Of a stretch of 7,813 nt of DNA, positions 1-6,000 are shown one piece after another. The first letter of the stretch is position 1. Each line of letters starts with the position of its first letter. The position numbers were made by a program, and so were the translations under genes. The stretch spans positions 1-7,813 of the forward strand of contig JAISEB010000248.1 in assembly GCA_031264395.1 (NCBI GenBank), written 5' to 3'. Under the pieces are notes generated by a model. That model did not search any database. It saw only the letters and a program-made list of their open reading frames with translations, and was not told where the DNA came from. This DNA comes from Treponema sp. Lineage in GTDB: Bacteria > Spirochaetota > Spirochaetia > Treponematales > Breznakiellaceae.

Positions 1-185
1 CGTCCGCGCCGTCTATAGAGGGCGACTATCATTTACAGGGAGGCAGTCCCGTTATCAACAAGGGCAGTAACAGCTTTTACAACCCGGGGCTGATGCCCAA
101 CCTTTCCGCCATTACCACCGACTGCGGCGGTAACCCGCGCTGTAAGGGCGCCGCGGTGGACATGGGGGCATACGAGTTTCAGTAA
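1..185 (+). CDS. C-terminal end of a secreted beta-helix / choice-of-anchor Q type protein (5' end outside window)
   Basis: An open frame enters from the left edge (first whole codon at position 3) and ends at TAA 183-185, giving 60 residues. Recognisable pieces are DYHLQGGSPVINKGSN, then a Cys pair in DCGGNPRC, then the terminal VDMGAYEFQ. The pattern 'L..gSP.I..G', a reference to removed or added elements, then 'DiGAyEf' at the very C terminus is typical of right-handed parallel beta-helix surface proteins annotated as choice-of-anchor Q domain proteins. These are usually secreted or cell-surface proteins of polysaccharide-degrading or adhesive type. The signal peptide, helix repeats and any catalytic residues lie outside the window, so function cannot be stated. 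It is convergent with the HAD gene at 478-1470. The family call rests only on this short tail. Confidence 0.7.
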   Translation, partial: SAPSIEGDYHLQGGSPVINKGSNSFYNPGLMPNLSAITTDCGGNPRCKGAAVDMGAYEFQ

Positions 186-190
186 AATAA

Positions 191-203
191 GGTGACAGGC
201 ACC
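191..203. repeat. Small stem-loop GGTG-ACAGG-CACC just after the stop codon
   Basis: GGTG (191-194) can pair with CACC (200-203) around a 5-nt loop, 5 nt after the stop codon of the beta-helix gene. The 13-mer resembles short GGTG..CACC palindromes that I recall as scattered intergenic repeats near IS200/REP-type Y1 transposases in various bacteria. That link is from memory. No transposase is visible here. Confidence 0.35.
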
Positions 204-216
204 GGTTTGGGGGGTA

Positions 217-245
217 GGGCGAGACCCGCATAGCGGGGCTCGCCC
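217..245. repeat. GC-rich hairpin, 12 paired bases with one mismatch, 3-nt loop
   Basis: GGGCGAG (217-223) pairs with CTCGCCC (239-245), and CCCGC (225-229) pairs with GCGGG (233-237). There is one A-G mismatch (224/238) and the loop is ATA. No T run follows on either strand, so it is not a standard intrinsic terminator. It could still block 3' exonucleases or pause RNA polymerase between the convergent genes, or be a copy of a dispersed palindromic repeat. Confidence 0.6.
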
Positions 246-338
246 GCAGGGGGGCCGGACGCTATGGCGGCTGTATGCCGCCGGCGGTATGGAAACAGGT
301 CCCCCTTAATTTTTTTCAAAGGGGTCGTTTTAAACCAA

Positions 339-407
339 CACGGACAAAATACAAATTTGAAACTGAAAGCCCGTTTTTGTCCGTTTTGTCCGTGAAAGTC
401 CGTGGTT
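339..407. repeat. GTCCGT repeat block, 9-10 nt period, with upstream inverted copy
   Basis: GTCCGT occurs at 379-384, 388-393 and 398-403, with a degenerate GCCCGT at 369-374, so unit spacing is 10, 9 and 10 nt (about one DNA helical turn). The 11-mer CACGGACAAAA at 339-349 is the perfect reverse complement of TTTTGTCCGTG at 384-394. Flanking AACCA (333-337) can pair with TGGTT (403-407), so the whole block could form a long, imperfect stem. The last unit runs into GTGGTTAAATTCTTC. No function is known to me. Confidence 0.7.
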
Positions 408-420
408 AAATTCTTCCTTC

Positions 421-447
421 TTCTACTTTTTCGACTTCTTCGACCTT
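421..447. repeat. Three tandem 9-nt units of TTCGACTTC type
   Basis: The units are TTCTACTTT (421-429), TTCGACTTC (430-438) and TTCGACCTT (439-447), in perfect 9-nt register. They are followed by GTGGTAAATCTTTTCTTC. The tail closely matches the tail that follows the GTCCGT block (GTGGTTAAATTCTTC from 402), although the repeat units themselves differ. The block lies just downstream of the leftward HAD stop codon and has no credible coding function. Confidence 0.65.
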
Positions 448-477
448 GTGGTAAATCTTTTCTTCGGCCCCGTTCCG

Positions 478-1470
478 TCAGGGCGGCGCGCAGAGCAGGG
501 GGAGGTCGGCAAGGCTGTCTATAATGTACGAAGGCCGGAGGCGGGCGGAAGCGGGCGCGCCTTCTTCTTCCCGCAGCCTGAGGGATCTGCCGTCCCCGGC
601 AAAAAGGGCCGCCGCGAAACCCGCGCCAAGGGCGGCGGCAACGTCGTTGCGCATGTCGTTTCCCAGGCAGAGGCAGCGTTCCGCCGGAATGCCCATGGCG
701 GCAAGCCGTCCGGCGGCGGCGGCAAAAAGGCGCGGCGAAGGTTTGGCCTCGCCGAATTCAAAAGAGTAAAAAAGCAGTCCGGGATCAAAACCAAGTTCAT
801 CCGGCGGGCCGCCGAAAAAGGCGTCAAACAAAAGGGGCGTAAAAAACTGCGCGTTGGAGACGATCCCCAGGACAAGGCCCGATTCGGCAAGCCGGGCTAT
901 GGCGCCGCGTGCGCCGGGCATGGGAAAAACGGGGTTTACCGCAAGCTCATAGCGGAGGGCCAGCTCGCGGGCGCGCCGCGCCGTGGATGCCCCGCGCGCC
1001 GCGCCCTCTTCCTCAAGGAAACGGGCCCAGATTTCTTCAACACGCAGCTCGGGGTAATCCGTTTTAAGGCGGAGTTCCTCCAGCAGCCCGGCCACGCTCC
1101 GGCGAAAATACGCGCGGAGATCTGTCCCGGTGCGGCCGGGGGCGAAGGAGGCGGCCAGTTTATCAAGGGCCCGCGTTCCCCCCGGAGTTTCCGCTTCCTT
1201 TCCGGGAGATCCCGCGGGATCTCCCGCAGGATCTCCCGCGGCGGAACAGAAGAGGGTACCGTACACGTCAAAAAGGACGGCCCCGAAAGCCGGGGAAGAA
1301 GAGCCTTCGCCGGAAGAAGGGCCGCCTTCCCGGCGTGAACGCCCGCCGCGCCCGCGCGCCGCTTTCCACACCGTCCAGCCCGGAGGCAGGGGCGGCGGCT
1401 TTACGGGCTCAATGATCGCGGAATTTTCCCTTATAATGGCGGCGAACGGCGCGGGGGGCGGTTCATCCAT
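478..1470 (-). CDS. HAD-superfamily hydrolase (haloacid dehalogenase-like) with proline-rich N-terminal extension
   Basis: The frame reads leftward for 330 aa to TGA at 478-480. HAD motifs are clear: motif I FDVYGTLF with nucleophile D68, motif II at S205 in IVSNAQ, motif III Lys at K243 in GEAKPSP, and motif IV GNDMRNDVAAA with D272 and D276. About 120 residues between motifs I and II form a mostly helical type-I cap. HAD enzymes remove phosphate, or more rarely halide, from small molecules in the cytosol. The residue two after the nucleophile is Y70, as in L-2-haloacid dehalogenases. Phosphatases normally have a second Asp there, so phosphatase activity is uncertain. Residues 1-60 are Pro/Gly/Arg-rich, precede the HAD core and are not recognised. 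The start chosen is ATG 1468-1470, which overlaps the upstream glycosyltransferase stop by 8 bp (ATGGATGA) with a weak GGAA ribosome site nearby; this implies translational coupling. An in-frame ATG at 1671 lies deep inside that gene and was not used. The substrate is unknown. Confidence 0.85.
   Translation of the reverse strand: MDEPPPAPFAAIIRENSAIIEPVKPPPLPPGWTVWKAARGRGGRSRREGGPSSGEGSSSPAFGAVLFDVYGTLFCSAAGDPAGDPAGSPGKEAETPGGTRALDKLAASFAPGRTGTDLRAYFRRSVAGLLEELRLKTDYPELRVEEIWARFLEEEGAARGASTARRARELALRYELAVNPVFPMPGARGAIARLAESGLVLGIVSNAQFFTPLLFDAFFGGPPDELGFDPGLLFYSFEFGEAKPSPRLFAAAAGRLAAMGIPAERCLCLGNDMRNDVAAALGAGFAAALFAGDGRSLRLREEEGAPASARLRPSYIIDSLADLPLLCAPP
1203..1226. repeat. Perfect 24-bp palindrome within 12-nt tandem repeats, inside the HAD gene
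   Basis: Positions 1203-1214 are the exact reverse complement of 1215-1226 (half-site CGGGAGATCCCG). The sequence continues as tandem 12-nt GATCTCCCGC-containing units to about 1240. In the protein it encodes a run of PAGDPAGSPG character at about residues 78-90, directly after the catalytic motif I. This is where a flexible loop into the cap domain tolerates insertions. It looks like a small repeat expansion in coding DNA. Confidence 0.75.
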
Positions 1471-2893
1471 TGCCGGTTCCGATAAGGGAAAACCGCAGGG
1501 GATCAAGGTAGAGGTCCAGAAGCATCTGTTTTGACAATTTTTGAACAACAGGATGATCCGGTACGGAACGGCAGGTATCAAGCAGAATGCGCGAAACACG
1601 CTCCCCGCTGTACATTCTTTCGACAACTTCCCTGTTGTACTCGATGAAAGATCCGTCGTCCTCTCCGGCAAGTTCGGCGAGGAAGGGGTTAAGGGAGACG
1701 ATATCCCGCCTGGCCTCCTTGTTGAAAAACAGGATGCGTATCACCGACTCCTGTGTCTCCTCGTCCATACGGCCAAAATCGACGGTCCCGGACGCCGCGA
1801 ATTCTTCCTTCATCATGTGTTCCAGGCGGAGCGGCATTTCAAGGCCGAACGCGGCGTACACCCCTTCAAGGGCCTTCTCCATTTTGCCGGAAAGGGAATG
1901 GACCGAAATATACTCAAGGGGAATCCGTATGGATGAATAGAGGGAATCAAAGTGAAGGCCGGACCCCTCAAAATCCTCGCAGACATAATCAATGCGCCGG
2001 CCCGAGAGGGAGCGGCCCGCGGTCCAGGGCTCCAGAAAGGTAAAACCGAAACCTTCTTTTACGGAAGTGGTAATGATGCGGCAGGAACTGCCATAAAGTT
2101 CGGCAAGGGAATGTGTGAGGCCGGCGCCGAATTCAACGGGAAGCTCCAGATCGCCGGCAAAACGCATCCAGCGCAGCCATGGGCCTTCGCTGCCGCCGGG
2201 CGGGGGAAGGGTAACCGTCACGGTTTTTCCCCTGGGAATAAAAAGGGAAAGAAGCAGGGCCTCGCCCAGGTTTTTCCGCCTGATGCCCCTTACCGGATAA
2301 AGATAACGGGTCCGTTCGAGGCCGCCGGCCGCCGTGACGGGGTTGACCTCGTTGGGAAGAAGGTGCAGCCCCTCGGGTTTAAGGCCGGCCCGGTGCAGGC
2401 ACGCGTAATCCCTGCTGTTGATCACGGCGTAATGGCAGTTTTCGGGGTATTCGATTCCGCCTGTGTACACATCGGGCCTGAAATCTTCCGCGAAATCGTG
2501 GTTTTGAAGGAGCAGCGGAAATCCCCGCGCGGCAAGGAACCGCAGGGCGGGAAGCAACCGGGAATTTTTCCGAATAAGGGGATTATGGACATGGATGACG
2601 TCCGCCCCGCCCTTCCAGCGCGCCTCTATGCTTCTGAGGATGGCCCCGGCAAGTTTTTCGCCCTCTTCCGGCGTTGAACTTTCCGCTCCCGGAGCATCAT
2701 AGGCCAGACCCTCCACAACGGCGCAGGGGAAATCCCCGGCGCATTCGGCGTCTTCGGCCCCGGAACCGCCGGGCGCCTCGCCGGAAACGGCAAGGACCTC
2801 TTCCCCCGCCCCAAGGAAAGCGCGGGCCTGGTTACGCAGCACCGATGTAACCCCGCCTCGGCGGAGGTGATAATGAACCAGGGCGATACGCAC
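1463..2893 (-). CDS. GT-B glycosyltransferase, family 4-like
   Basis: This 476-aa protein (leftward, TGA at 1463-1465) has the length and layout of a GT4-type retaining glycosyltransferase that moves a sugar from a nucleotide-sugar donor. The N-terminal Rossmann half opens MRIALVHYHLRRGGVTSVL (1-19), with the glycine-rich GGV loop usual at the acceptor side. HVHNPL lies at 101-106 and NHDFAEDFRPD at 131-141. The C-terminal half has VRGIRRKN (201-208), with R205/K207 as likely donor-phosphate contacts, and an EX7E motif, EGFGFTFLE, with E280 and E288. The tail after about 340 is helical and not recognised. There is no signal peptide or membrane segment, so it is cytosolic. The start is GTG 2891-2893, preceded at once by a G-rich ribosome site (2898-2906, GAGGGGGG on this strand). 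It is the first gene of a two-gene operon with the HAD hydrolase. The pairing suggests synthesis of a glycosylated small molecule or glycan step. The acceptor and sugar cannot be read from sequence. Confidence 0.88.
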   Translation of the reverse strand: MRIALVHYHLRRGGVTSVLRNQARAFLGAGEEVLAVSGEAPGGSGAEDAECAGDFPCAVVEGLAYDAPGAESSTPEEGEKLAGAILRSIEARWKGGADVIHVHNPLIRKNSRLLPALRFLAARGFPLLLQNHDFAEDFRPDVYTGGIEYPENCHYAVINSRDYACLHRAGLKPEGLHLLPNEVNPVTAAGGLERTRYLYPVRGIRRKNLGEALLLSLFIPRGKTVTVTLPPPGGSEGPWLRWMRFAGDLELPVEFGAGLTHSLAELYGSSCRIITTSVKEGFGFTFLEPWTAGRSLSGRRIDYVCEDFEGSGLHFDSLYSSIRIPLEYISVHSLSGKMEKALEGVYAAFGLEMPLRLEHMMKEEFAASGTVDFGRMDEETQESVIRILFFNKEARRDIVSLNPFLAELAGEDDGSFIEYNREVVERMYSGERVSRILLDTCRSVPDHPVVQKLSKQMLLDLYLDPLRFSLIGTGNG

Positions 2894-2904
2894 AATTCCC
2901 CCCT

Positions 2905-2940
2905 CGTTTCAATTATAGGACTCCAAACCCTTGCATTCTA
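2905..2940 (-). promoter_or_regulatory. Candidate promoter for the glycosyltransferase-HAD operon
   Basis: On the minus strand a perfect TATAAT occupies 2917-2912. At 17 nt spacing the -35 position (2940-2935) reads TAGAAT, a poor match. Initiation would fall near 2905, leaving only about 12 nt before the GTG start, just enough for the G-rich ribosome site. It overlaps the rightward nrdJ promoter, so the two transcription units may compete. Confidence 0.45.
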
Positions 2941-2960
2941 CCCTCTATGTAGTGTATTCT
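2931..2960 (+). promoter_or_regulatory. nrdJ: Candidate sigma70-type promoter for nrdJ
   Basis: TTGCAT (2931-2936) as -35 and TATTCT (2955-2960) as -10 are separated by 18 nt. The predicted start near 2967 gives a leader of about 40 nt to the nrdJ ATG. Both hexamers are partial matches, and placement is supported mainly by the AT-rich stretch within the divergent intergenic gap. The leader is too short to hold a cobalamin riboswitch. Confidence 0.45.
2940..2955. promoter_or_regulatory. Candidate NrdR box in the nrdJ promoter
   Basis: The 16-mer ACCCTCTATGTAGTGT agrees with the NrdR-box consensus (acaCwAtATatwGtgt) at 13 of 16 positions, with mismatches at 3, 6 and 10. NrdR is the zinc-finger/ATP-cone repressor that controls ribonucleotide reductase genes in many bacteria. 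The site lies in the -35/-10 spacer of the proposed nrdJ promoter, a place where binding would repress. NrdR boxes usually come as pairs about 31-32 bp apart. I found no good second copy at that spacing on either side, which lowers confidence. Confidence 0.42.
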
Positions 2961-2992
2961 ATAAAAAACCTCCGCTATCTGTAATGGGACTT

Positions 2993-2998
2993 AAAGGA
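2993..2998 (+). promoter_or_regulatory. nrdJ: Ribosome binding site that fixes the nrdJ start
   Basis: AAAGGA ends 9 nt before ATG 3008-3010. In-frame ATGs further upstream (2867, 2984) lack such a site, and 2867 lies within the divergent glycosyltransferase gene. The protein begun at 3008 opens with MKIERLF, as expected for long NrdJ proteins. Confidence 0.75.
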
Positions 2999-3007
2999 TT
3001 TGGGATC

Positions 3008-6000
3008 ATGAAAATCGAAAGGCTGTTCACCGAAGAAAACGCGGGACCGTACCGCGGCATTGTCTGGGAAAAAAGAAAGAGCGAAATTCGCGGTTCCGGC
3101 GGGGAAGTGATCTTTTCCGAAGATACGGTAATAGTCCCCTCGTTCTGGAGCCAGATAGCGGCGGACATTATTGCCCAGAAGTACTTCCGCAAGGCGGGCG
3201 TTCCGGCGGACAAAATATACGAATGGAAGAAACGGGCCGGGAAGGAAGGCGGGGAAATCCTTCCCGGGGAAGCCCTGCCCGAAGACGGCGCGGAGCATGA
3301 CGCGCGGCAGGTTTTTCACCGCCTTGCCTTTACCTGGACGGATTGGGGCCTTAAAAACGGCTACTTCGACAGCGAAGAAGACGCGGGGATCTTTTATGAC
3401 GAAACCTGCTGTATGCTGGCCCGCCAGGTTGCCGCCCCCAACAGCCCCCAGTGGTTCAACACGGGGCTTTACGCGGTGTACGGCATAGACGGCCCCGCCC
3501 AGGGCCACTACTACTTCGATCCCGCGGCGGGCGAGGTAAAGAAGTCCGATTCCGCCTACAGGCGGCCGCAGCCGCACGCGTGCCTTCCCTGGCATGCGCC
3601 TGTCGGCACTCCGGAAGGCCCGGTTCCCATCGGAAAGCTTGTGGAAGAAAACCGCACGGGGACAAGGGTGTACGATAAAGACGGGATCACCGAAATTACC
3701 GCGGTGCATGACAGCGGCGTAAAACCCGTGATCCGCGTGATCCTTGAAAACGGCGCGGCGCTTGAGGCAACGGAGGATCATCCTGTTCTGGTTTACAAAC
3801 CCGGCGCGGAGGGCGGCCTTTCCGGAAAAAAAGATACCGGCAGTCCCTGCGTGGGAGACGGCGCCGAATGGGTGGAGGCGGGAAAGCTGCGCGCGGGGAT
3901 GCGGCTGTTCCGGAGAACGGGCACGCCCGTTTCAGGCGGCCCGGAGGAGAAGATCCCCGAATGCCGCCTTGAGGCCGTTGCCGGCATTGAACAGGCCGGT
4001 GAAATGCCTGTCTACAACATTCAGACTACAAGCGGGAATTTCCTCGCAAATACCATCGTGGTTCACAACTGTTTTATCCTTTCCATCGAAGACAACCTGG
4101 TAAACGAGGGAGGGATCATGGATCTTGTGACAAGGGAGGCGCGGCTTTTCAAATACGGTTCCGGCACGGGATCGAATTTTTCCCGGATAAGGGCCCTTGA
4201 CGAAAAGCTTTCGGGCGGCGGCGTTTCATCGGGATTGCTCTCCTTCCTCAAGATAGGCGACAGGTCCGCCTCGGCCATTAAAAGCGGCGGCACTACCCGG
4301 CGGGCGGCAAAGATGGTCACCCTGGACGCGGACCACCCCGATGTCGAACAGTACGTCGGCTGGAAAACCGGCGAAGAACACAAAGTGGCGTCCATGGTCA
4401 CGGGATCGCGGATCATAAAAAAACACATTGACGAAATCAAAAAGGCGCTGTCGCTTTTCAGGGGACCTGAAAAGGACCTCTTCAACGCGGGAAAAAACCA
4501 CGAACTTGCCTCGGCGTTAAAGGGAGCCCTTGCCGGCGGCATTCCCCCTTCGTACCTCTACCAGATACTCAGGCGCTTTGAACAGGGGGACAGCGACGTA
4601 AACCCCGGTGTCTTTTCCGCCGCGTGGGACGGCGAGGCCTACAATACCGTATCGGGGCAGTCTTCCAACAACAGCCTCCGCGTAAGCGACGCCTTCATGC
4701 AGGCGGTTCTGGACGACGGGGACTGGACGCTGACAAGCCGCACCGAAGACAGGCCCGTTAAAACCATCAAGGCCCGCGGCCTCTGGGACGGGATCGCCCG
4801 TTCCAGCTGGGCCTGCGCGGACCCGGGGCTGCAGTACCACACCACCATCAACGACTGGCACACCTGCCCCGCCGGAGGGGAGATACGGGCAAGCAATCCC
4901 TGTTCCGAATATATGTTCCTTGACGACACCGCGTGCAACCTCGCATCCGTCAATCTGACCCGGTTCTACAACAAAGAAACAAAACAGTTCGATATAGCGG
5001 CTTATCTTCACACGGTGCGCATCTGGACAACGATACTCGAAATCTCGGTGGTAATGGCCCAGTTCCCCGCGAAACGCATAGCGGAACTTTCCTATGAATA
5101 CAGGACCCTGGGCCTGGGCTACGCGAATCTGGGGAGCCTTCTTATGATCATGGGGCTTCCCTACGATTCGCAGGAAGGCAGAGCGGTCGCCGCGGCCCTT
5201 TCGGCCCTCCTTTCAGGCGAGGCGTATGTCCAGTCGGCCCGCATGGCCGCGGAAACAGGCCCCTTTGCCCGCTTCGCGGAAAACAGGGAGGCCATGCTCC
5301 GGGTAATACGCAACCACCGGAGGGCCGCCTACAACGCGCCCGATTCCGAATACGAGGGGGTTCACAGCGTCCCCTTCGGAATAGATCCCGCGGCCTGCCC
5401 CCCGCGCCTTCTGGAGGCGGCGAGGGACGCGTGGGACCGCGCGCTGGAACAGGGGGAAAAGCACGGGTACCGCAACGCACAGGTAAGCGCCATTGCCCCC
5501 ACCGGGACCATAGGCCTCCTCATGGACTGCGATACCACCGGAGTGGAGCCCGACTTCGCCCTCGTTAAATTCAAAAAACTCGCGGGCGGCGGCTACTTCA
5601 AGATCATCAACCAGTCGGTCCCGCCGGCCCTTGAGGCGCTGGGCTATTCAAAGGAAGAGACAGACAGGATAAGCGCCTATGCCACGGGGAAGAAGACGCT
5701 CAAGGGAGCGCCCGCCGTCAATCCTGAAACGCTTGCCGCCAGGGGCTTTACCCGCGAGGCGCTTGCCGCCGCGGAAGGGGCGGCCGCGGACAGCCTCGGC
5801 CTTGAAGGGATCTTCAACCCGTGGATACTGGGGAAGGATTTTACCGAAGGGATCCTCAAGATCCCCGAGGCGGCATGGCGGCTTCCCGGTTTCAGCATGC
5901 TGAAACATCTGGGCTTTACCCCCGCCGAAATTGAGGCGGCCGAACGTTACATCTGCGGAACCATGGGGCTTGAAGGAGCGCCGGGGCTCAAGGAAAAGCA

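Larger units (their letters stand above)
186..477. other. Convergent intergenic region rich in hairpins and short repeats
   Basis: No plausible gene is seen between the rightward gene tail (stop 185) and the leftward HAD gene (stop 478). The left part (186-300) is GC-rich and packed with inverted repeats. The right part (301-477) is AT-richer and holds two short-period repeat blocks, listed separately. Further possible structures are a GGCGGC stem (266-271 with 277-282, 5-nt loop) and a weak CCCCTT/AAGGGG stem (302-307 with 319-324) around a T run. None has the ordinary hairpin-plus-U-tract form, so no canonical Rho-independent terminator can be named for either gene, although the region must end transcription from both sides. 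Confidence 0.7.

Noticed and set aside
369..447. CRISPR array
   Set aside because: The units are 6-9 nt with almost no spacer, there are no 24-40 nt repeats with unique spacers, and no cas gene is present.
448..1338. 296-codon rightward open frame opposite the HAD gene
   Set aside because: It is antisense to a gene with clear HAD motifs, has a low-complexity Gly/Arg/Lys-rich translation and matches no domain. It is a by-product of high G+C at third codon positions. The rightward frames at 1130-1534 and 1952-2677 are rejected for the same reason.
1471..1671. Extended start for the HAD protein at ATG 1671
   Set aside because: It would add 67 residues lying entirely inside the glycosyltransferase C-terminal coding region, with no HAD-related content. 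The ATG at 1470 gives the usual short overlap.
2908..2987. Second NrdR box 30-33 bp either side of the first
   Set aside because: Candidates at these offsets match the consensus at only about 5-6 of 16 positions, which is chance level.
2867..3007. Longer nrdJ N terminus from ATG 2867 or 2984
   Set aside because: The added residues are not RNR-like, 2867 lies within the divergent gene, and only ATG 3008 has a well-spaced ribosome site.
2894..3007. Cobalamin riboswitch upstream of the B12-dependent reductase
   Set aside because: The gap is 114 bp, the predicted leader is about 40 nt and no B12-box-like conserved core is seen. There is no room for a roughly 200-nt aptamer.
2975..3781. 268-codon leftward open frame over the 5' part of nrdJ
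   Set aside because: It is fully antisense to a strongly conserved reductase plus intein, and its translation shows no recognisable domain. Other antisense frames across nrdJ (such as 6245-6907) are likewise shadows.
3581..4069. Homing endonuclease domain in the intein
   Set aside because: Only about 20 residues separate the two halves of the Hint fold. No LAGLIDADG or HNH motif is present.
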